Shown here: piece by piece, positions 15,954-23,323 of the stretch
Numbering within the stretch: the stretch's first letter is position 1
Layout: the number at the start of each line of letters is the position of its first letter
Source of the DNA: a bacterium
Lineage (GTDB): Bacteria; Patescibacteriota; Minisyncoccia; Sungbacterales; GWA2-42-14
Length of the DNA: 50,058 bases
Reading direction: 5' to 3'
NCBI GenBank assembly: GCA_030649305.1
Contig: JAUSFV010000010.1
Coordinates: forward strand, 1-50,058
Made by a program: the position numbers and the translations under genes
Notes under the pieces: generated by a model
Seen by the model: only the letters and a program-made list of their open reading frames with translations
Told to the model about the DNA's origin: nothing
Databases searched by the model: none

Positions 15954-16930
15954 GGCAAAGGAATATCAAAATTGAGCCCCGTTTCCACTATCCTCATGAC
16001 GACTGACTCCGCCGGAAGAGTTCCGGTTTTGGCCAATATATCAGCGGTAAGCAGCCGCTGATATATTTTTTTAAGCTCAACAAGAGAAAAACGACCCGCT
16101 TGTATCATAAGTTTCTTTGCGACAAAAGTATGCATTCCTTCGTTGTTGGCAACACGCGCGCGCTCACCCACGTCTTTCGCTGATTTCAAAAGCAACATTC
16201 CGCGAACCGCGTTAACAAAAACCCCAAGCAATAACACGTCGTCAACGGCAGCAACGTTCTTCAGTGTATGCCACGCGCGCAGAGCATCGCGCCGCCCCTC
16301 AATAACCGCATCCGCAAGATGATATGGCTTTATCGACGAAACGCTGAACGATGAATTCTGAACGCCAAACAGTTCGTCTTTGGCGTTTGGCGTTTGGCGT
16401 TTGGCGTTTAATTGAATGAGCTCATATTTTTCAAGCTCCCGCACCATACGCCACGAATCGCCCCCCGCGGAAAGCAGCGCTTCTGTCGCCTCGCGCCCAA
16501 GCGAAATGCCGCGCTCTCGTGCCTCCTCCGTAATCAACCGCCGCAAAGTAGCGCCGTCGGGTAATGAAAATTCTTGGGTTTTCGCGGAATTTTTTTCCAA
16601 CAATACGGCAGTTTTTTTTCTCTTTTCGGAAATTAGGCGCTCCCAAAATATGATGATGGTATTCGCATCGTCTTTCCACGCGGGAAACCGGACCTCCAGA
16701 AATTTTGTATAGTCCTTTTTCGCAGCAAGCGCGTTTTCAATTACGATAAGCGTTTTTTGCTGAAACAGCGTGGCTGAATGCGGAGGCAATTTTTCAAACA
16801 AATCATCCTCCTCCGTGTCAAGGCGCGTACATCCTAAAACGCCCCCTGATTTTTTCTGGTAGGCGTCAATAAGTTCCCGCAATTTTTTACGGCTCCGATA
16901 GGTATCGGGGCCATGGAGAAAATAAATCAT
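15950..16930 (-). CDS. holA: DNA polymerase III delta subunit (clamp loader)
   Basis: 326 residues. Opens the beta clamp during loading. MIYFLHGPDTYRSRKKL is the characteristic start (FLxGxDxYxxxxxL). The AAA+ fold lacks Walker motifs, as usual for delta. Further family signs are ATLFQQKTLIVIENAL, GGDSWRMVRELEK and the C-terminal helical domain ending in LNFDI. About residues 175-190 (NAKRQTPNAKDELFGVQ) are encoded by tandem TTTGGCG words and look like an in-frame expansion in a linker. TAAATA eight bases before the ATG could be a -10 box. Confidence 0.85.
   Translation of the reverse strand: MIYFLHGPDTYRSRKKLRELIDAYQKKSGGVLGCTRLDTEEDDLFEKLPPHSATLFQQKTLIVIENALAAKKDYTKFLEVRFPAWKDDANTIIIFWERLISEKRKKTAVLLEKNSAKTQEFSLPDGATLRRLITEEARERGISLGREATEALLSAGGDSWRMVRELEKYELIQLNAKRQTPNAKDELFGVQNSSFSVSSIKPYHLADAVIEGRRDALRAWHTLKNVAAVDDVLLLGVFVNAVRGMLLLKSAKDVGERARVANNEGMHTFVAKKLMIQAGRFSLVELKKIYQRLLTADILAKTGTLPAESVVMRIVETGLNFDIPLP
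16373..16412 (-). repeat. TTTGGCG tandem words within holA
   Basis: Four or five consecutive TTTGGCG(T) units, encoding LNAKRQTPNAKDE on the minus strand, between the central and C-terminal domains of HolA. The unit length of 7 is not a multiple of 3, yet the frame is preserved. Confidence 0.75.
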
Positions 16931-16967
16931 GCCAATTTTATTTACGAGTGAGGGGAGTAACTATACA

Positions 16968-17075
16968 ATTGAGCACCCCGTGAGATGAGCGCTTCGCGCT
17001 CTATCTCATGGGGTAAAGGTTTGGCAACTGCGATTTTTTTGTCTAACGACTCAAAATCGCAGGCCAAGCCCCTTA
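16968..17075 (+). ncRNA. Covarying structured element, copy 1 (short apical hairpin)
   Basis: Order on the plus strand: ATTGAGCACC, a hairpin CCCCGTGAGAT..ATCTCATGGGG with a GCGC-TTCG-CGC tip, TAAAGG, then a nested stem pair GGTTTGGC/GCCAAGCC and GCGATTTT/AAAATCGC, ending CCCCTTA. Copies 2 (45900-46096) and 3 (28501-28700, minus) keep the same layout with compensating stem changes. The TAA of the response regulator (minus strand) lies in the terminal CCCCTTA. Whether it acts as RNA or as single-stranded DNA (mobile element) is open. Confidence 0.7.
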
Positions 17076-17543
17076 TCTCAATTCCGTATACTGCTCACGA
17101 AGCACTTCTCGTATGCGCGAAATAATTTCGTCAGGCGTGAAGTTTGCCTTCACGAGATAATCCGTAGCGCCGAGGTCTTTCGCTTTTTTTACATCCTCCT
17201 GCTGGCCGAGGTTTGTCAAAATAATCACGGGGATTTTAGAAAGTTCCGGCGTGGCGCGGATATGTTTTAATACTTCAAATCCGAGAATGCCCGGGAGAAG
17301 CAGGTCAAGAAGTACCAGGTGTGGCGTTTCTTTTTTAAAAAACGCGAGGGCGGCGTCTCCGTCAATCGCCTCCCGAACAAGAAAGCCCTCTTTCATAAGT
17401 TTTTCAGAAAGAAGCTGGCGCAAAAATTTATCATCCTCCACGACGAGAATAACGGGGGATGCCCGCTGTCCGTCGCGCTCCCCGGAAGAAGGGGTGGGGG
17501 CGATATTTGTTGTTTTTGTATCTGGAAAGGTGTTGTTTTCCAT
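17073..17543 (-). CDS. Response regulator, receiver domain only
   Basis: 156 residues. A low-complexity N-terminal leader of about 28 residues precedes a single CheY-like receiver: acidic pocket EDD (36-38), phosphoacceptor D80 in VLLDLLLPG, T110 and K132 (YLVKAN). There is no DNA-binding output domain, so it probably acts by protein contact. It follows the histidine kinase by 30 bases on the same strand and is its likely partner. Its stop codon lies inside the structured element. Confidence 0.9.
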   Translation of the reverse strand: MENNTFPDTKTTNIAPTPSSGERDGQRASPVILVVEDDKFLRQLLSEKLMKEGFLVREAIDGDAALAFFKKETPHLVLLDLLLPGILGFEVLKHIRATPELSKIPVIILTNLGQQEDVKKAKDLGATDYLVKANFTPDEIISRIREVLREQYTELR

Positions 17544-17573
17544 ACTAATAAAATTCTGTTGTGTTCGTTCGAT

Positions 17574-18929
17574 CTATCCCCCCATCGGGAACTCTCCAAC
17601 CGGCGGAATAGAAGGAATAAGCGCGTGGTCCGTCGGAATGGTTATAAATACCGTAGTGCCCCTGCCAACCTCCGAATCAACCCATACATCTCCCCCGTGG
17701 GCAAGAATAATATTTTTTACAATAAAAAGTCCAAGCCCCGTGCCTTCGGTCTGCAAACGCACAACGTTATCCCCCCGAAAAAACTTGGTAAAGAGGCGTT
17801 CCAGCTGGTGCGACGGAATACCAACGCCGGTGTCGTGTACCGCGACGCGGACATACGGCGACATGACGTCAAATACAATTTTAATTGTACCACCCGACGG
17901 CGTATATTCAATGGCGTTATCCAACACGTTCGTAAACGCGAGACGAAGTTTCTCCGGATCAAACACGGCGCGCGGCAAAACCTTTTCCTCAAAAATACAA
18001 CGAAGCCCCCGATCCTGCATGCGGGGCAGGAGCTCTCCCACAATCGCTTTGAAGAATTGTACCACATCACCCTCCTGAAACGCATATCCAAACCTTCCTT
18101 CTTCAATGCGGGAGGCGTTGAGTAAATCGTTGACCAAAAGAATCATCCGTTCGTTTGTGCCATACGCCTTCTCCAAAAAATCCCGCTGTTTTGGGGTTGG
18201 GTCGCCAAAGTCTCCGTCAAGAAAAAGCCGCAGTGCCCATTTGACACCCGAAAGCGGCGTGCGAAGCTGGTGCGCCGCGATGGAGATAAATTCCGATTTC
18301 AGACGCCCGATAACTTTTTCGCGCGTACTATCCCGCACGATAAAAATACCCCCCAAAGAAACGCCGTCTTTCCCGCTTAACGGAATAAAAGATACCCACA
18401 AAAAAAGTTCGCGCGGCGCCTGCCCAACCACAATTTCGCGACTCAATGATTCTCGGGGCAGAGGATCGGACGGCGCGCCCGCTTCCCCAACGACGGCAGC
18501 GAGAAATCCAAAAATCGAATCTTTGGTTTTTAACGCCGTTCCGAACGACGGAAGAACACCGACTACGCGCTCGCTCCTGAACGAAAGAAGCTCTTCTGCC
18601 CGTCGGTTCACACGAAGAATGCGGCGCGACGCATCAATTTCCACAAGACCATCCGCGAGATTCGCGATGATTGTCTCGGCGCGTTCGAAAATTTTTTTCA
18701 TTTCCTCAAACGCCCGAACAAAAATCCAGATAAGCCACAGGGCCCAAACAAAAAAGAAAAAAGCGGCGGATCCGAAAAGAACGCCCCAGAGAAACGAACC
18801 GCCGAGAAGAAAAACGGCGGCTCCGAAGGCAAAAAGCGCCCCCGCGAGAAACAGACAAAAAAGCGCGCCAATATAAAGTCCGCGCCCCCCATGTCTTACT
18901 GTAGTGTACCGTTCTTTTTGTTCTGCCAT
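17574..18929 (-). CDS. Membrane-bound PAS sensor histidine kinase
   Basis: 451 residues. Two N-terminal membrane helices (about 17-42 and 48-72) with almost no external loop, a PAS domain (about 83-200, LADGLVEIDASRRILRVN), HisKA with the phosphorylated His in AAHQLRTP (H220), then HATPase_c with NAIEYTP, GVGIP and GTGLGLFIV. It phosphorylates itself and passes phosphate to the neighbouring receiver protein. With no extracellular sensor domain, the signal is likely cytoplasmic or within the membrane. TGTTATACT lies eight bases before the ATG with no Shine-Dalgarno, suggesting a leaderless mRNA. Confidence 0.93.
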   Translation of the reverse strand: MAEQKERYTTVRHGGRGLYIGALFCLFLAGALFAFGAAVFLLGGSFLWGVLFGSAAFFFFVWALWLIWIFVRAFEEMKKIFERAETIIANLADGLVEIDASRRILRVNRRAEELLSFRSERVVGVLPSFGTALKTKDSIFGFLAAVVGEAGAPSDPLPRESLSREIVVGQAPRELFLWVSFIPLSGKDGVSLGGIFIVRDSTREKVIGRLKSEFISIAAHQLRTPLSGVKWALRLFLDGDFGDPTPKQRDFLEKAYGTNERMILLVNDLLNASRIEEGRFGYAFQEGDVVQFFKAIVGELLPRMQDRGLRCIFEEKVLPRAVFDPEKLRLAFTNVLDNAIEYTPSGGTIKIVFDVMSPYVRVAVHDTGVGIPSHQLERLFTKFFRGDNVVRLQTEGTGLGLFIVKNIILAHGGDVWVDSEVGRGTTVFITIPTDHALIPSIPPVGEFPMGG

Positions 18930-18945
18930 TACTCTTTAGTATAAC
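18930..18945 (-). promoter_or_regulatory. Extended -10 promoter, near-leaderless start for the histidine kinase
   Basis: TGTTATACT then eight bases then ATG on the minus strand. The TG extension replaces a recognisable -35. Confidence 0.5.
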
Positions 18946-18965
18946 AAAAAATAGGATGGCTCGCC

Positions 18966-19031
18966 CTAAACCATTTTGCTCTACAAAATGGTCGGGCGAT
19001 CAATACAGCACACTATGCTGTATTGATTTAG
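18966..19031. ncRNA. Three-way-junction element, copy A
   Basis: CTAAA (18966) pairs with TTTAG (ending 19031). Inside are hairpin 1 CCATTTTG/CAAAATGG with a 5-nt loop, the linker TCGGGCGA, and hairpin 2 TCAATACAGCA/TGCTGTATTGA with a 5-nt loop. Copy B at 40158-40221 has the same closing stem and linker but different arm sequences, all still paired. It lies between polA and the histidine kinase. It may be an RNA or a DNA repeat; function unknown. Confidence 0.75.
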
Positions 19032-19074
19032 CCCCCATAGTACTTTTTGCTTCTGTCGTGCGTGTTTCTGCGCT

Positions 19075-21774
19075 CTATAACTCCGCCCACGTCTTTCCCT
19101 CATGCGCGTCCACCGGAAACGGAACCGCGCCCTCAAAGCACGATTCCATAATTTTTTTAATTTCTGTTTTATAATGTTCTGATTTTTCTTCGCGCGCCTC
19201 AAAAATAAGTTCATCATGCACCTGCAAAAGCATCCGCAAATCCCCGCGCTTAAAATCTTCGGCAAACGCGGCCCAAATCCGTATCATGGCGCGCTTCAAA
19301 ATGTCCGCCGCCGTTCCCTGAATCGGCGCGTTTACCGCCATGCGCTCGGCTTCCGCCACTTCACGAAACCCGCCGGAAAAAAGCTGGGGCAAATACCGCC
19401 GCCTGCCGAATGCCGTCTCCACATACCCCTCGATGCGGGCTTTTTCTTTTGTCTCTGCAATATAATTCGCAATGCCCGAAAAATCGCTGAAATATTCGGA
19501 AAAAAACTTTTTTGCCTGTTCAAGCGGAATACCCGCACTCTCCGCAAACGAACGCACGCCCATGCCATAGAGAATTCCGAAGTTAAGCGCTTTTGCCGCA
19601 CGGCGCATCTCGGGCGTTACCTTTTCAATCGTCGTATCATTCACTTCCGCCGCGGTAAGCGTATGAATATCCATCCCGCGCGTGAACGCGTCAATCATCT
19701 TTTTGTCTCCCGCTAAATGTGCCGCAATCCGCAATTCCAATTGCGAATAATCAAACGCAAGAAAAGAAAAACCTTTTTCCGCAACAAACGCGGCGCGAAT
19801 TTCTTTGCCGCGCAGAGTTTTCGTAGGAATATTCTGTACATTGGGGTCAGATGAAGAAAGGCGCCCCGTAACGGTTCCTGTCTGGTGGAATGTCGTATGA
19901 ATTCTCCCGCCCAAGTCAACAAGCTTCGGAAGCGCCTCAATATACGTACTCTGTAGCTTTGCAAGTTCCCGATATTCAATAAGGAACGGAATGATGGGAT
20001 GTTCTTTCTGCATACGCGAAAGCTGGTCAATGTTGGTAGAAAGGCGTCCCGTTCCGGTTTTTTTTATGCGGGCACTCTTGCCAAGGCCAAGTTTCGTAAA
20101 AAGAATTTCCGAGAGCTGTTGCGAAGAATTGATATTAAATGATTCGCCGGCGTTCTTGTATATTTTTTCTTCAAGAATGCCTATCTCTTTTTTGGTTTTT
20201 TGCGAAAGTTTTAAAAGATACCCCGTATCAATCCCAATGCCCCAACGCTCCATTGCGGCAAGAATCACAGGAAGAGGCATTTCAAATTCTTCAAATATCC
20301 GGAGAAGCTGATTTTTTTCAAGATCATCTCGAAGGCGTCGGGCAATGCGCGGGAGAAGTGCAAGCAGGTCGCCCGTGCTTATATCAGCCACATCTTTTTG
20401 TAAAAACCACGACACAAGTTTTCCAAGCGAATAATCGCGCCTTCCGGGGTCTGCGATAAACCAAGCGAGCTTGCAATCAAAAAATGTTCCCCACCCCTCC
20501 GCAAACGGAGCTAATTTCAAAAACGCCTTAAGATCGTGCGTGATAAGGTCAACGCCTTTTGTCGCTGTAAAAAAATCTTCCGCCTCGCGGGAACGCAATA
20601 ATTTTTCCGGCACAGCGAAAAATTCCGAAGATCCCTCGGGCCTAAAGCCCGACCTAGTCCGACCGCGGACGGTCTCGGATGGCTCGGCCGTGTAGGGCAG
20701 AATAAAAAACGTTTTTGACGCCTCATCAAAAAGAAACGCGAGCCGCGTGCCGCGCAAGGAAGATACAGGAAGAAGATGCCAATCTTTGCCATTCGTAATT
20801 TTCACTTCTTTTTGTTTCGGCGCCTCCGTTTCTTTTTCAAAAAGCGTCGCCGGCCCCGGCGCTGTTCGCGTCTGTTCGTTTTCTGTTCGTGGCTGTTCGT
20901 GTAAACGTTTCAGAAAGCTCGAAAAGCCAAATTTTTCAAAAATAGGTTCGAGTTTGTCTTTATGAGATTGCATCCCCCGCCATTCGCCCTCTTCAAGCGT
21001 TACGGAAACGGGAGCGTCCCGCGCAATAAGCGCAAGTTCTTTTGAAATACGCGCGTTTTCTTCCCCCTCTTCAAGTTTTTTTCGTACAGAATCGGAAAAT
21101 GAAAATGCGCCCCTTTTTTTAAGAGCTTTGTAGGTATTTTCAACAGAGCCATATTTTTGCAAAAGTTCTGTTGCAATTTTTTCGCCAATTCCTTTAACTC
21201 CGGGGATATTATCCGAGGGGTCGCCCCGGAGCCCCTTATAATCCACAAGCATCTCGGGCCCGAAGCCAAACCGTTCGCGCACGGCTTTTTCATCATATAA
21301 AATCGTATCCGAAATGCCCTTTTTTAGGGTAAACACGGACACGCGCGGCCGCACGAGCTGGAGCGCGTCCAAATCGCCCGACACAATAACAACTTCATAA
21401 TCTTTCTTTTTTGAAAAACTTTCCGCGAGCGTCCCAATAACATCATCCGCCTCATACCCTTCTTTTTGAATGACCGGAATGCCAAATGCCTCAAGAATTT
21501 CGCGCACCATGGGAATTTGTGTGATAAGTTCATCCGGCGCTTTGGGGCGATGGGCCTTGTAGCGCTCATACGCAATATGGCGGAACGTTGGGCCCGGCAA
21601 GTCAAAGGCAGCAAACACAAAATCGGGTTCTAATTCCCCGAGCATTTTCAGAAGCATAGAGGTAAAACCGTATGCCGCCTGGCTTGGTTTGCCGTCGGGA
21701 GTGCGCAAACCCGGCAGCGCATGAAAGGCGCGATGGATAAGAGAATGGGAATCAATTAAGATAATGCGCTTCAC
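19075..21774 (-). CDS. polA: DNA polymerase I, start codon replaced by a mobile element
   Basis: 899 residues. The 5'-3' exonuclease domain begins VKRIILIDSHSLIHRAFHAL (family: MKKLLLIDGHSLxYRAF) and includes the helix-hairpin-helix GVKGIGEKIA; the 3'-5' exonuclease-like middle lacks the first DxE pair and is probably inactive for proofreading; the polymerase has motif A FDYSQLELRIAAH and motif C QVHDELIFE. The frame is open 26 codons further upstream, but those residues are encoded by the MITE. The start is GTG 21774, whose first G is the last base of MITE copy 2. Two in-frame repeat insertions occur: HEQPRTENEQTRTAP, encoded by GTTCG words, and ETVRGRTRSGFRPEG, encoded by a hairpin. Confidence 0.95.
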   Translation of the reverse strand: MKRIILIDSHSLIHRAFHALPGLRTPDGKPSQAAYGFTSMLLKMLGELEPDFVFAAFDLPGPTFRHIAYERYKAHRPKAPDELITQIPMVREILEAFGIPVIQKEGYEADDVIGTLAESFSKKKDYEVVIVSGDLDALQLVRPRVSVFTLKKGISDTILYDEKAVRERFGFGPEMLVDYKGLRGDPSDNIPGVKGIGEKIATELLQKYGSVENTYKALKKRGAFSFSDSVRKKLEEGEENARISKELALIARDAPVSVTLEEGEWRGMQSHKDKLEPIFEKFGFSSFLKRLHEQPRTENEQTRTAPGPATLFEKETEAPKQKEVKITNGKDWHLLPVSSLRGTRLAFLFDEASKTFFILPYTAEPSETVRGRTRSGFRPEGSSEFFAVPEKLLRSREAEDFFTATKGVDLITHDLKAFLKLAPFAEGWGTFFDCKLAWFIADPGRRDYSLGKLVSWFLQKDVADISTGDLLALLPRIARRLRDDLEKNQLLRIFEEFEMPLPVILAAMERWGIGIDTGYLLKLSQKTKKEIGILEEKIYKNAGESFNINSSQQLSEILFTKLGLGKSARIKKTGTGRLSTNIDQLSRMQKEHPIIPFLIEYRELAKLQSTYIEALPKLVDLGGRIHTTFHQTGTVTGRLSSSDPNVQNIPTKTLRGKEIRAAFVAEKGFSFLAFDYSQLELRIAAHLAGDKKMIDAFTRGMDIHTLTAAEVNDTTIEKVTPEMRRAAKALNFGILYGMGVRSFAESAGIPLEQAKKFFSEYFSDFSGIANYIAETKEKARIEGYVETAFGRRRYLPQLFSGGFREVAEAERMAVNAPIQGTAADILKRAMIRIWAAFAEDFKRGDLRMLLQVHDELIFEAREEKSEHYKTEIKKIMESCFEGAVPFPVDAHEGKTWAEL
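20634..20692. repeat. Hairpin insertion within polA
   Basis: Contains GTCCG-ACCG-CGGAC (20657-20670) preceded by CCTA, plus CGGGCCTAAAGCCCG. It encodes about 15 extra residues in the degenerate exonuclease-like domain. The ACCG-loop hairpin matches the one within uvrB, with a different stem. Confidence 0.65.
20866..20916. repeat. GTTCGCGTCTGTTCGTG words within polA
   Basis: Tandem TGTTCG(C/T)G words, encoding QPRTENEQTRTA on the minus strand in the linker after the 5' nuclease domain. The same words occur at the yidC-khpB junction (39604-39702) and inside a T4SS gene (47974-48022), where they encode HEQTRTADTNRREQ. Confidence 0.65.
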
Positions 21775-21872
21775 CCCGTTAGAAATCACCTTTATATGAC
21801 TGGGACCAGCCAATTTCAGATGACAAAACTTAATGCGATAAACACCCCGCAAACTAAAAATTTCTAACGGGG
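21774..21872. mobile_element. MITE-like element, copy 2, inserted in the polA start codon
   Basis: A 99-bp element with 13-bp inverted repeats CCCCGTTAGAAAT (21774-21786) and complement (21860-21872), flanked by TTCA on both sides (21770-21773 and 21873-21876). Removing the element and one TTCA restores ATGAAG..., an ATG start for polA overlapping the tsaE TGA by four bases. On the minus strand CTGAAA, 17 bases and TATAAA (21791-21819) form a promoter-like pair pointing at polA. The interior is about 75 percent similar to copy 1 by eye. Confidence 0.85.
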
Positions 21873-21873
21873 T

Positions 21874-22314
21874 TCATAAAACTTTTAACTTTCGTTCGTT
21901 AGATTTTTTTCCATGATGAAAAGAAATGCGAACAATGCTTTTGGGTAATATTTTTTTAATCCTCTCCGCCCATTCAATCACAACGATACTGTGCGGGTCT
22001 TTAAAAATTTCTTTAACGCCGAGGTGTAAAAGTTCTTTCGACGACTTAATCCGATAACAATCAATATGAACAAGGTGCCGCGCTTTGCCGAATGGATACA
22101 CGTTCATCAACACGAATGTCGGACTTTTCGGAATATCTTTAATACCAAGCCCCCGTGCAAATCCCTGTGCGAACGTAGTTTTTCCCGAACCGAGATTTCC
22201 TTCAAGCGCTACGACAAACGCCCCCGTTTTGTGGGGGGTTTTTTTGATTTCCTTGGCAAGGGCGGAGGCGATGTTTTTTGTTTGAGAAGCGCTGTGGGTA
22301 GTGATTTCAATCAT
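21874..22314 (-). CDS. tsaE: tRNA t6A37 threonylcarbamoyladenosine biosynthesis ATPase TsaE
   Basis: 146 residues. ATPase that drives the TsaBDE complex making t6A on ANN-decoding tRNAs. Walker A GNLGSGKTTF, then SPTFVLMNVYP and HIDCYRI (family SPTFxLxNxY and HxDxYR) and IVVIEWAERI (family VxxIEWxE). Open frame extends upstream but through repeat words; ATG 22314 gives the family N terminus. Its TGA stop formed an ATGA overlap with polA before the MITE inserted, so the two were an operon. Confidence 0.92.
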   Translation of the reverse strand: MIEITTHSASQTKNIASALAKEIKKTPHKTGAFVVALEGNLGSGKTTFAQGFARGLGIKDIPKSPTFVLMNVYPFGKARHLVHIDCYRIKSSKELLHLGVKEIFKDPHSIVVIEWAERIKKILPKSIVRISFHHGKKSNERKLKVL

Positions 22315-22322
22315 AAAGCAAT

Positions 22323-22425
22323 GATGCCAATCCGATACGAATGCCATGCGAATTTGGCGAATTGCAAATCGGATAGCGTATTCGCAATTTGTAGATTGGC
22401 ATTTCATTTGTAGATTAGCATCATT
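22323..22425. repeat. ATTTGTAGATTNGCAT/CGAAT word repeat upstream of tsaE
   Basis: Degenerate words (ATGCCATGCGAATTTGGCGAATTGC, split here for description: GCCATGCGAATT, GGCGAATTGC) in both orientations, plus two ATTTGTAGATTNGCAT copies at 22389-22423 and a related one at 12949-12964. The region can fold on itself. No gene is seen. Confidence 0.5.
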
Positions 22426-22433
22426 TTTAGCGT

Positions 22434-22490
22434 AACAAAAAAAACGGGGCAGCGCATCCGTGATTGATGACAACTGCCCCATATTCGCAT
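22434..22490 (-). terminator. Terminator after the lipoprotein gene
   Basis: GGGGCAG and CTGCCCC flank a long loop. On the minus strand the stem is followed by eight T's. Confidence 0.75.
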
Positions 22491-22498
22491 TCACAACC

Positions 22499-22933
22499 TT
22501 AGTGGCCGGAATTTTCGAGAGAACGGCCGAAGTTTTCGCCGTCCTCCCAGACCCGCCGGTCGTGTTCGAGCCGACTAGCGGCTAGCCCCGTACTGTGGCG
22601 TCGGTAATTCTCGAAGGTATGACTACGATAGCCATGCCTGGTGGAACTACTCAGGTAGCCGTACGCGCCGTTCCGGCACGTTGCGTAGTCGCGGCCCGAA
22701 TACCGCGAGCCGCAATACTCCGCGATTTTACGGGAGGCCTCTGTCACGTGGATAGTATCATACCCGGTGACAACCTCCACTACCCCGCCCAGTACCGCGA
22801 AGGGTAGCGCCACGGCCATATCAATCAACCCGGGAGCGCCGCGCCGCGACATCGTTGTCGCGCATCCCGTCAAACCAAAGAGGGTCATGACGACAACCAA
22901 AACGACCAACTGCGGACTTAGATCTCTCACCAT
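22499..22933 (-). CDS. Lipoprotein of unknown function
   Basis: 144 residues. Signal peptide with lipobox LTGC (Cys24). The mature part has a hydrophobic stretch (about 36-57, GLIDMAVALPFAVLGGVVEVVTGY), two cysteines (EYCGSRYSGRDYATCRNG) and a Tyr/Ser/Arg-rich tail. Not recognised. AAAGGAGTGAAAA precedes the ATG. It overlaps the end of the 44-aa membrane microprotein by seven bases, so the two are translationally coupled from one strong promoter. Base composition is more GC-rich than its flanks. Confidence 0.75.
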   Translation of the reverse strand: MVRDLSPQLVVLVVVMTLFGLTGCATTMSRRGAPGLIDMAVALPFAVLGGVVEVVTGYDTIHVTEASRKIAEYCGSRYSGRDYATCRNGAYGYLSSSTRHGYRSHTFENYRRHSTGLAASRLEHDRRVWEDGENFGRSLENSGH

Positions 22934-23061
22934 TTTTCACTCCTTTCGCGCCGTATTAACGACGTAGCAATGACATCGTGAACATACATCGCACACATCG
23001 CAAACGCGAACGCGCCGCCGATAACCACAAGCGTGTTGATGTTAGCCCAGTCCCAGTTCAT
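22927..23061 (-). CDS. 44-residue single-span membrane microprotein
   Basis: The sequence starts MNWDWANINTL and has one membrane span (about 10-30, LVVIGGAFAFAMCAMYV) and a basic tail (TSLIRRERSEKW). The start is backed by GGGAGGAGAATCA immediately upstream. Its TGA overlaps the lipoprotein ATG. It sits first after a perfect promoter. Not recognised; a partner of the lipoprotein is likely from coupling alone. Confidence 0.7.
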   Translation of the reverse strand: MNWDWANINTLVVIGGAFAFAMCAMYVHDVIATSLIRRERSEKW

Positions 23062-23136
23062 TGATTCTCCTCCCTTACGATTTATTGGCCGAAACACTCA
23101 TATCACGAACTGAAAAAGACCAACTTTCCTATATTT

Positions 23137-23165
23137 ATTATACTCTATTTTTCTTAAAAAGTCAA
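23137..23165 (-). promoter_or_regulatory. Strong promoter for the microprotein-lipoprotein operon
   Basis: TTGACT (23160-23165), a 17-base spacer and perfect TATAAT (23137-23142) on the minus strand, followed by a leader of about 70 bases. Confidence 0.8.
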
Positions 23166-23323
23166 GCTTTCCGCCCCGCCAAGTCTAAAGCTGATTGAAG
23201 TCGGACTTCGATCAAGAACGCCACTGAAGTTATCCCCATCCCGCCTTGACCCCCTCCTCCGCCTGCGCTACGAATGAACCCAGAGACTACAAGCTAGCGG
23301 CTAGGAGCTAGATATCACACCCC
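23166..23323. repeat. Hairpin and CTAGC/CTACAAG word spacer
   Basis: Contains TTGAAGTC/GACTTCGATCAA hairpin near 23197-23217 and CTACAAGCTAGCGGCTAGGAGCTAG-type words (23283-23312) matching the uvrB insertion vocabulary. No gene is visible. Confidence 0.45.

Noticed and set aside
16968-17075. Structured element as a tRNA or ordinary terminator
   Set aside because: No tRNA arms or T-loop consensus, and no U-tract after the final stem; the repeated and covarying layout in three places needs another explanation.
21775-21852. 26 extra N-terminal residues for polA
   Set aside because: They translate MITE copy 2; DNA polymerase I homologues start at the VKRIIL position.
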